A DNA stretch of 37,188 nt. It comes from JBCBSS01 sp039819065 (GTDB taxonomy: Bacteria > Bacteroidota > Bacteroidia > Cytophagales > Cyclobacteriaceae). The stretch covers positions 1 to 37,188 of the forward strand of contig JBCBSS010000076.1 of NCBI GenBank assembly GCA_039819065.1. Direction: 5' to 3'. The notes below the pieces were generated by a model. That model ran no database searches, was not told where the DNA came from, and saw nothing but the letters and a program-made list of their open reading frames with translations. Below are positions 23,851 to 32,486 of the stretch, in pieces. The position numbers were made by a program, and so were the translations under genes. Every line of letters begins with the position of its first letter. Position 1 is the first letter of the stretch.

Positions 23851-23989
23851 AAGAGGCTGTCTCAAAAGCCCGTTTTAATGTCATCCCGATCAATCGGGAT
23901 GAGAAATCTTACTCTCTTGAGAATCAACACTTTGAGTCGAGTAAGATTTCTCTCTACGGTCGAAAAGACAGCTTTTGAGACAGCCTCTT
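23851..23989. mobile_element. MITE-like element with 19-bp terminal inverted repeats
   Basis: Perfect terminal inverted repeats, AAGAGGCTGTCTCAAAAGC at 23851-23869 and its reverse complement at 23971-23989. They are flanked on both sides by TTTC, a possible 4-bp target duplication, although the sequence there is T-rich. Inside are ATCCCGAT-CA-ATCGGGAT (23883-23900) and a perfect 14-bp pair GAGAAATCTTACTC / GAGTAAGATTTCTC (23901-23914, 23939-23952). At 139 bp with no gene it is a non-autonomous element. It starts 20 bp after a stop codon and ends in a T-run, so it may double as a terminator. Confidence 0.8.
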
Positions 23990-24314
23990 TTTCGTTTACA
24001 CCAAAAACAACTAGAAACTATTAGGTCTAGTCCTAACAATAATCCACGAAACAAATTTTAGTTAGTGCCCAATCAAAGCTTTGCCACCGAGAACCAATTC
24101 AATCCCTATGCCCACAATTCATTGAATGCTTAAACGAATCCCTTCGTTATGCGTACTTTAAAAAGTACCTAATGGCAAGCTTAAATAGTGGAGATAAACG
24201 AAGTAAAGACAAACAGATTACCAGTGTTAGACGGTAGTAAAATCAAATCTGCCACTTTTATTGATAAAGAATTTCCCTTCCATATTCATCAAAAATAAAA
24301 CGCTAATCTAAAGT
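23990..24314. other. Intergenic region, no convincing gene
   Basis: About 325 bp. Two short open stretches can be read (one ending near 24238 with ...YAYFKKYLMASLNSG..., another ending near 24298 with ...ATFIDKEFPFHIHQK), but neither has a start, a recognisable domain or normal length. They could be decayed gene remnants. The promoter of the lipoprotein gene at 24315 is presumably near the 3' end. Confidence 0.4.
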
Positions 24315-25241
24315 ATGAGATATTACAACTTTGCACTTTCGTTGCTTGTATTACTGTTGTTTTTAAACGCTTGTAACCCCGAAAAGCAGCACTCGAAAGT
24401 TTCTGACTCACCAATTATAGAAAACCCTTATTTTGGACAAAAGCCGCCAGGTTCGATTCCTGAAATGTTTGCGCCTGACATTGTTTCACTCAATGGAAGG
24501 TTTGAGGGTGTCGTCTCGTTTTCCCCCAATTTAAAAGAAATGTATTTTGAAGCTGAGTATGAAGGCGAAGGAACACACATCTATTGCTCAAAATTCGAAG
24601 ACAATAAATGGACTCCCATTAAAAAAGTCAGTTTCACCAAAGGGAAAAAGAATGAAGAATTGCACCCTTTCGTCAGCCTTGATGGTAAAAGACTCTATTT
24701 CACCGCTTTGGACTCTGTTTTTGTGGATGAGAAAATTTGGTACGTAGACCGTTTAGAGGATACTTTGAGCGATGCAAGAATGCTTGACTCACCCATAAAC
24801 GACGACTTGGTGTTTTTTCCTAATCAGGCAAAAAATGGAGACCTCTATTATTTCAATTTATCAAAAATGAAGACGTATTATGCACCTAATAAAAATGGCG
24901 AATTTCCGGAAGTACTGGAAGTTGAGCTTGAATTTGGTCATCACGCCTTCATTTCTCCATCTCAAGATTATTTAGTGTTGACTGCTCGCAACATAGAAGA
25001 TGAAGGAAGAACAGATAATGACGTTTATGTCTATTTCAAGCAGCAAGACGGAACATGGACAAAGCCTATCAACCTTGGAAATGAAGTGAATTCTACTTTT
25101 AATGAGAAAAGCCCCAGTATTACCCCAGATGGCAAATACTTATTTTTTGGAAGGGCGGAAAGAGAAGGAAAAATTGGGTTGGCCAATGTCTATTGGGTAA
25201 GCACAGAAGTTATTCATAAATTGAGACCTGCAGCTGAGTAA
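24315..25241 (+). CDS. PD40/WD40-like beta-propeller lipoprotein
   Basis: 308 aa. It begins MRYYNFALSLLVLLLFLNAC, a signal peptide with lipobox LNAC, so it is lipid-anchored. The mature protein has repeated PD40 motifs typical of TolB-like propellers: VVSFSPNLKEMYFEAEYEG, LHPFVSLDGKRLYFTALDS, FFPNQAKNGDLYYFNLS, AFISPSQDYLVLTARN and SPSITPDGKYLFFGRAE. Related Bacteroidota proteins carry the same repeats, often near OmpA-type domains, which are missing here. Probably a periplasmic binding or scaffold protein. No operon partner is obvious. Confidence 0.85.
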   Translation: MRYYNFALSLLVLLLFLNACNPEKQHSKVSDSPIIENPYFGQKPPGSIPEMFAPDIVSLNGRFEGVVSFSPNLKEMYFEAEYEGEGTHIYCSKFEDNKWTPIKKVSFTKGKKNEELHPFVSLDGKRLYFTALDSVFVDEKIWYVDRLEDTLSDARMLDSPINDDLVFFPNQAKNGDLYYFNLSKMKTYYAPNKNGEFPEVLEVELEFGHHAFISPSQDYLVLTARNIEDEGRTDNDVYVYFKQQDGTWTKPINLGNEVNSTFNEKSPSITPDGKYLFFGRAEREGKIGLANVYWVSTEVIHKLRPAAE

Positions 25242-25249
25242 ATCAAGAC

Positions 25250-25271
25250 TATCAGGCCAAAAGACCTGATA
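25250..25271. repeat. Small hairpin downstream of the propeller lipoprotein gene
   Basis: TATCAGG (25250-25256) pairs with CCTGATA (25265-25271) around CCAAAAGA. There is no T-run after it. The same loop-and-stem theme (CAGG-CCGAAAGA-CCTG) appears in the minus-strand terminator near 28376-28399, so it may be a short dispersed hairpin or a weak terminator. Confidence 0.4.
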
Positions 25272-25399
25272 CCATGCAAGACGGGCGATCCAAGTAAATC
25301 GAAATCAAAATATGATGCGCTTACTTTTACGTCCAAGCACCAAATGTGGCATAATGGACAAATTGCAATGATCAAAAGAATAACAAAAAGACACTAACT

Positions 25400-25765
25400 A
25401 TGGCGACAACTCCGGAACATGATGAGAGAATAGCAAAGTTGACCTTTGCTTCTGTATATCCACATTACGTAACAAAAGTCGAGAAAAAAGGAAGGACATC
25501 AGAAGAACTACACGAAGTAATCAAATGGCTGACCGGCTTTGACAAAAACGATCTGGACAAGCTAATCGAGGAAAAAGCCACGTTTGAGACATTCTTTAAA
25601 AAAGCTGATCTTAACCCCAATGCCGAATTGATTAAGGGTGTAATCTGTGGATACCGTATTGAGGAGATTGAGACTGCTCTGACTAAACAAGTCAGGTACC
25701 TCGACAAGGTGGTAGATGAATTAGCCAAAGGCAAGAAAATGGAAAAGATTTTACGCCAGGCTTGA
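25400..25765 (+). CDS. DUF2200 family protein
   Basis: 121 aa, cytoplasmic. The sequence matches the DUF2200 pattern: HDERIAKLTFASVYPHYVTKVEKKGRT, EELHEVIKWLTGF, then ETFFKKADLNPNAELIKGVICGYRIEEI and a C-terminal QVRYLDKVVDELAKGKKMEKIL. The family is widespread, small and without an assigned function. It stands alone between AT-rich intergenic regions. Confidence 0.88.
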   Translation: MATTPEHDERIAKLTFASVYPHYVTKVEKKGRTSEELHEVIKWLTGFDKNDLDKLIEEKATFETFFKKADLNPNAELIKGVICGYRIEEIETALTKQVRYLDKVVDELAKGKKMEKILRQA

Positions 25766-26155
25766 AAATATGAATGTTAAATAAAGCAGGATACACTTAC
25801 ATTGAATAACAACTACTCAATAATATTCTTTGAATCGGTATTATTCTCATCGCCTCACCTGCGGATAGGATTGCTTCATAATGGCCGGTAAACTAAGAAA
25901 TAAGGTGAAAACCTATATCTTGGATACCTTTTTATCTGATAGGTTAGCTATCCTATTTTTTATAGTTGCTTATCATTGAATTTAAGCACCCATAAACCTT
26001 ATTCAGTTGTGTCAATTAGTTTATATTACAGCATTCAAATGGCTAATCAAAAGCTATGTGGATTTCATAAAGTGCTTATGGTAGGTTTGATAGGTAGATG
26101 ACGCTCGTTGTCTATGGTGCTGATAGTTTTAGGCTTGATAAAACTTCATAATAAA
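25766..26155. other. Intergenic region with terminator-like hairpin
   Basis: About 390 bp with no supported gene. ATAGG (25939-25943) pairs with CCTAT (25952-25956), followed by TTTTTT, a possible weak terminator 175 bp after the DUF2200 gene. A short extension of the next reading frame (from 26108) is unlikely to be translated because a signal peptide starts at ATG 26156. Confidence 0.45.
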
Positions 26156-28297
26156 ATGACAAAACTGAACAAATATTCATTATCGGCGATCCTAATGACG
26201 ATAGGCTTAAACCTTAGTTATCAATGCCTTGGTCAGAAACATTACCAACCAATTGATGCTGATAAGGAATTGGTTTTCGAAGATAATTTTGACAAGGACG
26301 AGGGACAGTGGATTCCATCTAATAAAAAAGTTAAACTGGCAGTAAAAGATGGTCAGGCTACAGTGAAATCCACAGGCCGGAATTACACCGGTTGGAATTA
26401 CTTAGTAGCCAGTAACAGTGTTGAGACACCCATTAATTGGGAAATGGAATTTAGTTTTAAATGGACCAAAGGAAGTAACTATAACAAACTTAGTCCTGAA
26501 TCAAAAATAAAAGTCGAGCGCATAGGAATACGATTAGATATATCTAGCAATAGTGATAAACTCGGAGGGTTAGAAGCTAAATGGGGTATCAGGCCATCCA
26601 AATTAAGCAAAAACCGGATCTATGTGCTTAGGATTGTACAGTTCAATGGAGTAATTACCGCAGTTTTAGGCCAAACCGTAATATACACCGGTAAAGGTCA
26701 GTTTTCTCCTAAAAAAATTGCCATTGGTCTGCCAAACCCTAAGATAGGTGATTTAGGAGGTATTAAAGTGAACGAATCGGGTCAACTGGAATTAAGGTAT
26801 TTAAGAATATTCAGGTATTCAAATAATTCCTTGTATGAAAATGGATACAACGCTCAAGTAAAAAGCGCAAGGCTATTTGATGAGAATCACATCATAAACA
26901 ATACTAGTAAGGGAGGTATTCTAGAGCTTTCTTTAACTAACCCTTCTAGATGGAATAAACTGAACTACGAGAAGATACTGGTAAAAAGCATTCCTGGATT
27001 CATTAATAAGAAAACTCCTTATGGGGACGAAAGGTGGTATTCACGGGCTCGTGATGGGGATTCATATCCTATTACTGTAAGAGCAAATATCACTTTACAA
27101 AAAAGACGTATACCGGGTGCAGGCGATATAAATACATCTATAACTTTCAAGCTAACAGAGGAAGAAACTGAGATAGTCAATAATGAAAAATTGAATTTAG
27201 AAGATTATAGTCTGGAACCGACGGGATTTGATGAAAGTAGATACAAAAGGTTTGTAGCACTTGGTGATGATTTTTACAAAAATCGAGGAATGTACGATAA
27301 TGCTTTTAAAGCATACAATTATGCCAACTTAGTCGGCTCCTTCGGAAACCAAAACTGTAATCAGAACATTCTTGATGCTGCAATGAGTTTGGTATACTAT
27401 GGTTATGATAGCGATTTACTTTTTACTACTCTTCGTGAACTAAATGCTTCTAATACTATAGAAGTTAATGCCAGAGATCATTTGTTAATACGAAGATACT
27501 GGTTAATGAACGATAGATCTTTTCGGAAAGATGCCAAGGAATTATTACAAAAAAACCCTCAATCTTTTTCTAAGGCAACGGTTGGGTACTTAAAATCAAT
27601 ATCATCCCTTGATTCAAAAAAAGTCCAACGCATATTCGATTTAGAAACCTTAGAAAATATTGCATTTCAAGCTCAAGAATTTGAGGCAAGTGCAACTTTA
27701 TTAAAAGAGAGAATTGAGAATAGTTCAGAAAAAGTCGGTGCGTACGATAAGTTCAAGCTTGGCACTTTTATGAAATATGGTATTGGTTTTGAGAAGAACT
27801 TGAAAAAAGCTAACGAACTCCTTCTTGAAGCTTGCGCCGGAGATGTTTATGAAAGTTGTAGGATACTTTTGGAAGAAGACAATCTAGATGCAAAATATAT
27901 TATTGCTTGGGACTTCGATGTGAATTATGACCAAGAGGAAGCTCAAACATTCTTCTATAATGTATTGCGAGACTATGACCAGAAAAATTTGAATCATGAT
28001 AGTAGGTGGTCTAAGGCCGAAGAAAGAGAGAAGTATCATAGATTGTATTCATATGAAAATGTGACTTACTCTAGAGAAAGGAGAAGATCTACTCAAGAAG
28101 CTTTCGGGTATGAAAGTGGTAACTATGTTTACAAGACTGAGTCATATTCCCGAAAGGAGAGTATACTAAGGAAGAGGCCACTAAATCCTTTAGCGACCAC
28201 TAATTCCGGGCTCCTATCACTTTATATAGATTTCCACAACCTTAATAATTCTTCAACAAAGACTGAAGTTCAAAAGTATCTGCAACGCAAAGACTAA
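26156..28297 (+). CDS. Large secreted protein with LamG-like and Sel1/TPR-like regions
   Basis: 713 aa from ATG 26156 (MTKLNKYSLSAILMTIGLNL...CLGQ), a signal peptide. Residues about 30-240 look like a jelly-roll/LamG-type domain (ELVFEDNFDKDEGQWIPSN; WEMEFSFKW; GIRLDIS; YVLRIVQFNGVITAVLG; LELRYLRIFRYSN), common in Bacteroidota surface proteins. The middle has a beta-rich part (GILELSLTNPSRWNKLNYE; ITVRANITLQKRR). From about residue 360 it is helical with TPR/Sel1-like segments (YDNAFKAYNYANLVGSFGN; KYGIGFEKNLKKANELLLEACAGDVYESCRILLEE, split). It ends with a charged, Tyr- and Arg-rich tail and lacks a type IX sorting domain. The exact combination is not one I recognise; function unknown. Confidence 0.82.
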   Translation: MTKLNKYSLSAILMTIGLNLSYQCLGQKHYQPIDADKELVFEDNFDKDEGQWIPSNKKVKLAVKDGQATVKSTGRNYTGWNYLVASNSVETPINWEMEFSFKWTKGSNYNKLSPESKIKVERIGIRLDISSNSDKLGGLEAKWGIRPSKLSKNRIYVLRIVQFNGVITAVLGQTVIYTGKGQFSPKKIAIGLPNPKIGDLGGIKVNESGQLELRYLRIFRYSNNSLYENGYNAQVKSARLFDENHIINNTSKGGILELSLTNPSRWNKLNYEKILVKSIPGFINKKTPYGDERWYSRARDGDSYPITVRANITLQKRRIPGAGDINTSITFKLTEEETEIVNNEKLNLEDYSLEPTGFDESRYKRFVALGDDFYKNRGMYDNAFKAYNYANLVGSFGNQNCNQNILDAAMSLVYYGYDSDLLFTTLRELNASNTIEVNARDHLLIRRYWLMNDRSFRKDAKELLQKNPQSFSKATVGYLKSISSLDSKKVQRIFDLETLENIAFQAQEFEASATLLKERIENSSEKVGAYDKFKLGTFMKYGIGFEKNLKKANELLLEACAGDVYESCRILLEEDNLDAKYIIAWDFDVNYDQEEAQTFFYNVLRDYDQKNLNHDSRWSKAEEREKYHRLYSYENVTYSRERRRSTQEAFGYESGNYVYKTESYSRKESILRKRPLNPLATTNSGLLSLYIDFHNLNNSSTKTEVQKYLQRKD

Positions 28298-28369
28298 TAC
28301 TTCTGACATAAGGTAAGCTCAACGAGTAAAATAAACTGTGATCGAATGTTCAAGACGCTGTAAATTAAA

Positions 28370-28399
28370 CAAAAACTGTCAGGTCTTTCGGCCTGACAG
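28370..28399 (-). terminator. Rho-independent terminator for minus-strand GIN gene
   Basis: On the minus strand, CTGTCAGG (28399-28392) pairs with CCTGACAG (28383-28376) around CCGAAAGA, followed at once by TTTTTG. It lies 50 bp past the stop of the GIN lipoprotein gene and also faces the end of the convergent plus-strand gene. Confidence 0.8.
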
Positions 28400-28448
28400 C
28401 ACTACAATTTGACTCAATACTAATTACTCACTACTCACTACTACCACC

Positions 28449-29174
28449 TCAATTAGCATCGATCACATTGCCCGACCCACTGATATTTCTTTCGATGGTG
28501 GGATTGCCTCGGTACCTGATATTACCACTGCCGACTATGGTAGCGACAAGTGCATTTACAACATTGACATCAGCACTTCCTGAACCACTGATATTGACGC
28601 TACTGGTCTGGGATTCAAGGTTGAAACTTTGAACGTTGCCGGAACCAGCCACATTGATGATGTGGTTGTCTACATCGCCAGAAAGCACAATACCACCAGA
28701 TCCCGATAGGACGGTGTTGATCTGATCGCTGTTGTCGATAGTAAAAGTGATATTGCCAGAGCCTGAAAGCGTGATTTGCATATTGGCTGCATCGAATGGC
28801 GTTTGTCCTATGATATTACCAGAGCCAGATAAAGCGATACCATTAAGGGAGTTGACAGTAATGAATATCTCCAGCGGCTCATACCTTCTGAAGCATTTCC
28901 CCAAGTTGATATTCCAGGTGCCACCGGATACATTGGTGTTGATTTGGTTGAGCACATTTTCCTGGCCCTGTATGGTCACGCTTTGTGTTTCGCCTTGCGT
29001 GACAAATACATTACCAGATATACCCATGTTAAAGGAAGTAAACTCTTCAATAGAAAATGATCGCGTTTCGAGAGGCCCACTACCCCTTGAGCATATAGTG
29101 TCATCATCAATGAAACAACCTTCGAATGCCAATGGAAGGACTATCAGGATGAATAGAAATTTTAATCTTCGCAT
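28449..29174 (-). CDS. GIN-domain (DUF2807) lipoprotein
   Basis: 241 aa. The N-terminus MRRLKFLFILIVLPLAFEGC is a signal peptide with a probable lipidation cysteine (the -2 Glu is unusual for a lipobox). The head-GIN domain is very regular: ISGNVFVTQGETQSVTIQG, then IALSGSGNIIGQ, ITLSGSGNITF, TVLSGSGGIVLS, INVAGSGNVQSF, VNISGSGSADVNV, ATIVGSGNIRYRGNP and NISGSGNVIDAN, a ladder with SGSG at each turn as expected for a right-handed beta-helix. Homologous in fold to the protein at 5499-6191, but with far more regular repeats. Likely periplasmic or on the outer membrane; role unknown. Confidence 0.9.
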   Translation of the reverse strand: MRRLKFLFILIVLPLAFEGCFIDDDTICSRGSGPLETRSFSIEEFTSFNMGISGNVFVTQGETQSVTIQGQENVLNQINTNVSGGTWNINLGKCFRRYEPLEIFITVNSLNGIALSGSGNIIGQTPFDAANMQITLSGSGNITFTIDNSDQINTVLSGSGGIVLSGDVDNHIINVAGSGNVQSFNLESQTSSVNISGSGSADVNVVNALVATIVGSGNIRYRGNPTIERNISGSGNVIDAN

Positions 29175-29287
29175 AACAGTTAATTTTGAGTTATTATAAG
29201 TTATGCCAAAGACATGCCAATCTGCAAAAGGTTTCCGTTAAGCAGTAAAGGTTTTAGTAGAATGATAGAATATGGCCTGTAACCTGC

Positions 29288-31000
29288 TTAGAAGCACCAA
29301 CCGATCATCTGTTCAACTAACTCTGTAGAGAAAGGTTCCCTAAGGCCCAAAGCTTGAGGCTTGAGCTGTTTGGTCAAGTAGGAAATGGCCGGATCGATCC
29401 ATTGGCCACTTTCATCATCACGATAGGCCATCATAGCAGCGATTTGTGCCAGCAGTGTGAGCCTTTCGAAAAGGGGTTTGGCCGAACTCTCCACTATTTC
29501 CGGATCTTTGCCTATTAGTTCTTTCGATAAGGAAACCGTCTCTTCGAGAGCTGCTAACAAAGTATCTTTCTCATCTGAATTGACTAGTTGCGATTGAATC
29601 TCTTCACAGAGTACCTGAAAGCCAGTCGATTTCATAGAAGCACGTAGCATGTCCAATGTCATAATGTTGCCAGCACCTTCCCATATTGGTAGTACTAAAG
29701 CGTCTCGTAGTGTTTTCGGTAGCACTCCGTCCTCGATATAGCCAACGCCACCCATCAACTCCATACTCTCCCTGATGCTGTACACGCAGTTTTCAGCTGT
29801 ACACTTTTTGACCATTGGCGTAAGCAGCCGCAATAAATTAGCTTCCTTTTCATCTCCATTATCTGCGTTGTCCAAAGCGCGGATAGCTCTCCAAGTGATA
29901 TAGAAATTGGCCAAATTCAGTGCACTCAGTTCCGTCAGTTTTTCGCGGATCAAAGCATGATCCAATGCCCTTTTTCCAAACGACTTTCTGAACTTCAAAA
30001 ACTGGTAAGCTTCTATGAGCGCTCTTCTGGTAGTACCGATAGCAGAAATAGAGTTATACAACCTCGAGAGGTTGATCATATCAGTCATGATCTTAAAACC
30101 CTGGCCTTCTTCACCGACCAATTTTCCCCAAGTATCGGTTAGAATGCACTCCGCACTGGCCATCGATCGCACACCTAGTTTATCTTTTAGCCTGACCACC
30201 TCCATTTCATTCTTGGAACCATCAGGCTTTTGTTTTTCAATCAGGAAAATAGAAAGGCCTCTGGTGCCTTTTACTTCCGGATTAGTACGGGCCAGGGCGA
30301 AGATGATTTCTGCATTGGCATTGCTGCAAAACCATTTTTCGCCATTGAGTAGATAATAACGGTCAGCATGGTGAGTAGCACTTACCAAATTGGCGCCCAC
30401 ATCCGAGCCACCTGCTTTCTCGGTCAAGAACATGGCTCCTGTGTACAATGCTTCGATATCATCTGTATAAATATGTTCGAGTAACCTTTGCTTATCCTCA
30501 TCCTCGCAGTACCGATCAATCAACCTCGCCACACCGTCAGTCATACAAAGCGGACAATAAAGCCCCACTTCAGCTAGGTTAAACAAATAGCCTGAGGCAA
30601 AGCCCAGTCTATGAATTTCCGACTCGAACTTCTCTCTCAATTCAGGCAGCCACTTTACCCTGAACATCTCTGACTTCACTGCAATTCTGCCCATTTCTTT
30701 GTAAGCCGGATGAAAAGTAATCTCGTTGATCGTTTCCCCATAGAAGTTTCTTTTCTTCAATTGCGGGCCTTGTTTGTCAGCCGTCAATGATAACTGATCC
30801 ATTTCAGTAGCCACTTCACGGCCTAGTCTTTCGAGTTTATCTAGCATGTAATCCATACCTGAGGAGGACAGCTCCCTTTTCAGCATATGTCTGAAAATGA
30901 TATCACTCTGGAAAAAATTACTGCTCACTTTAGCACCTTCTTCCAGAATGCGGTTATCGGGATGTTTAACGGTGGTTTTATGGTCGTCTGTTTTAATCAT
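29288..31000 (-). CDS. Acyl-CoA dehydrogenase, AidB-like
   Basis: 570 aa from ATG 31000 (MIKTDDHKTTVKHPDN); a TTG further upstream is unlikely. FAD-dependent oxidation of acyl-CoA. The order is that of the AidB-type subgroup: N-terminal helical domain, FLTEKAGGSDVGAN at the flavin/substrate site, WFCSNANAEIIFALAR, KLGVRSMASAECILTD, GEEGQGFKIMTDMINLSRLYN, RKSFGKRALDHALIRE, then CVYSIRESMELMGGVGYIEDG and LPIWEGAGNIMTLDMLRA with the catalytic Glu in WEG. The extra C-terminal domain of about 100 residues also fits AidB-like enzymes. Substrate unknown; it stands alone. Confidence 0.92.
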   Translation of the reverse strand: MIKTDDHKTTVKHPDNRILEEGAKVSSNFFQSDIIFRHMLKRELSSSGMDYMLDKLERLGREVATEMDQLSLTADKQGPQLKKRNFYGETINEITFHPAYKEMGRIAVKSEMFRVKWLPELREKFESEIHRLGFASGYLFNLAEVGLYCPLCMTDGVARLIDRYCEDEDKQRLLEHIYTDDIEALYTGAMFLTEKAGGSDVGANLVSATHHADRYYLLNGEKWFCSNANAEIIFALARTNPEVKGTRGLSIFLIEKQKPDGSKNEMEVVRLKDKLGVRSMASAECILTDTWGKLVGEEGQGFKIMTDMINLSRLYNSISAIGTTRRALIEAYQFLKFRKSFGKRALDHALIREKLTELSALNLANFYITWRAIRALDNADNGDEKEANLLRLLTPMVKKCTAENCVYSIRESMELMGGVGYIEDGVLPKTLRDALVLPIWEGAGNIMTLDMLRASMKSTGFQVLCEEIQSQLVNSDEKDTLLAALEETVSLSKELIGKDPEIVESSAKPLFERLTLLAQIAAMMAYRDDESGQWIDPAISYLTKQLKPQALGLREPFSTELVEQMIGWCF

Positions 31001-31074
31001 AGCTGCTTTATTTGGCGGAATAATAAGGAAATCAGGAGATAATTTCAAAGTAGAAGAAAATCGTAATGCAGATA

Positions 31075-31383
31075 TTAATCGTCACTTATGATAATACTTG
31101 GGTTCAGTACCATTTCTAAATCACCCTCTTCAAGTAGATCATCAATTGCCAGTTCGATACACTTGCGCGTCATTTCAGCCACGAATAAATCAGGAGGGAT
31201 CAAGTACCGGTCGGATTTTTTTGATTCGCCAAGTTCCGAATTGAAAAAACCATAAGTCCAAACGTTAATTCCATACTTTCTGCCATCAGGAAGTGATACT
31301 TGAATATTGGCAAATTCGTTTGTTCTGTCCCACTCGGTAGTGTCCCCCTGCTCAAACTCAAGCCATAACTCAAACTGTTTCAT
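31075..31383 (-). CDS. Unknown 102-aa protein paired with ADP-ribosylglycohydrolase
   Basis: 102 aa, cytoplasmic, acidic. No family is recognised. It begins MKQFELWLEFEQGDTTEW, has a beta-rich centre (FANIQVSLPDGRKYGINVWTYGFFN), then YLIPPDLFVAEMTRKCIELAIDDLLEEGDLEMVL. The gene overlaps the stop of the glycohydrolase gene by 4 bp (31380-31383), so the two are translated together and the products may act together. Small acidic proteins with this look are sometimes immunity or adaptor proteins, but that is only a suggestion. Confidence 0.8.
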   Translation of the reverse strand: MKQFELWLEFEQGDTTEWDRTNEFANIQVSLPDGRKYGINVWTYGFFNSELGESKKSDRYLIPPDLFVAEMTRKCIELAIDDLLEEGDLEMVLNPSIIISDD

Positions 31384-32408
31384 GATGATGTAATAAAATC
31401 AACGAACTTATTCATTTCAATTTGGTATTCAATTCTACTTACCCAATCTCCGGGGAAGCCTTCCAAACCATGTCTGGCCCCGGCGAAAGCACCTGCCAGA
31501 CACGCAATAGAATCTGAGTCTCCTCTCGTATTTACCGCTTGTATGAGTGTTTCAGCTGGTTCGTCGGGGTACTGCAAGAAGCACAAAAGGGCAGTGGCCA
31601 GAGACTCTTCAGCTACCCACCCTTCGCCTGTGTAGTCGCATGGATCAGCATTTCTATCTCCCTTTTTTATGCCGACCTCAAGCCGCTTCAAAACATCCAG
31701 GCATTCTTGCCAACCTCTGCTGATGAAATCTTCTGGGGTCATAACACCAGGCCTCACCCAAACATCTCCCAGCACATCTTCATGATAAACGTTCATCTGG
31801 CTGTGGCAATATGCTTCTAATTCGTTTAGAAGACTTTCTGGTGAAATACCTTCCATCATTCTTAGAATAGCAATTGCGGTCAGATCAGAAGCTGCGAGAG
31901 CCGTAGGGTGAGCGTGAGTAACTGCTGACTGAAACTGAGACCACTTGGCTATATCGGTATCTGTAAAATTTGTGTGCTTGAATTTAACCAGAGGTACTGG
32001 GGTAACACGCATGTTGGCACCACAGCCTTTGGAGTTTTTGGCAGTGGCTTCTTTCCAAGGCATGCGACGTTCCAGGTTTTCACAAGATGTCAAACAGGTC
32101 ATACCAGGTGCACGATTGTTTTCAGGGTCATTCAGCCATTTGATAAAAGCCTCAATCAGAAACAGCTCAAATAATTGGAAATCTAGTTTATCATTGATGT
32201 ATGACCTCATTAGTGCCTCGGACACCGCCAAGGCCATCTGTGTATCATCCGTGACTTTGATTATTTCCCCTAAAGGAGCAGTGAGGCCATTCTCTCCCCA
32301 TTCCGCTTTGATTTCGGCAACCGTTTTAAATTCCGTAGGATAACCAAAACCATCGCCAATGGCTGAGCCAATAAGAGCGCCTTTAATTTTAGATGTGTTG
32401 TGGGTCAT
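31380..32408 (-). CDS. ADP-ribosylglycohydrolase family protein
   Basis: 342 aa. The family removes ADP-ribose from proteins or other targets using two Mg2+ ions. Metal-binding motifs are present at both ends: GALIGSAIGDGFGYPTE near residue 10-26, TDDTQMALAV at 53-62, and NTRGDSDSIACLAGAFAGARHG near 299-320. The intermediate KNSKGCGANMRVTPVPL and SAVTHAHPTALAASDLTAIAIL are also typical (HAHP). Its partner is the 102-aa gene it overlaps. Whether it acts on a nitrogenase-type enzyme, a toxin-modified host protein or a small molecule cannot be told from sequence. Confidence 0.93.
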   Translation of the reverse strand: MTHNTSKIKGALIGSAIGDGFGYPTEFKTVAEIKAEWGENGLTAPLGEIIKVTDDTQMALAVSEALMRSYINDKLDFQLFELFLIEAFIKWLNDPENNRAPGMTCLTSCENLERRMPWKEATAKNSKGCGANMRVTPVPLVKFKHTNFTDTDIAKWSQFQSAVTHAHPTALAASDLTAIAILRMMEGISPESLLNELEAYCHSQMNVYHEDVLGDVWVRPGVMTPEDFISRGWQECLDVLKRLEVGIKKGDRNADPCDYTGEGWVAEESLATALLCFLQYPDEPAETLIQAVNTRGDSDSIACLAGAFAGARHGLEGFPGDWVSRIEYQIEMNKFVDFITSS

Positions 32409-32486
32409 TTCCTGTGATTTAGATATTAGGATAACAGCACTTAACTTACCTTGTTGTCTTTAGTGCAAATTAGGTTTACGAAATGT

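Noticed and set aside
24060..24300. Remnants of an AraC-type regulator, from the reading ATFIDKEFPFHIHQK ending at 24298.
   Set aside because: Only about 20 residues, no start and no HTH anywhere near; too little to call a pseudogene.
31380..32408. DraG-type regulator of nitrogenase linked to the hydrogenase.
   Set aside because: No nif or draT gene is present and it is 9 kb from the hyp operon on the other strand, so the general family name is safer.
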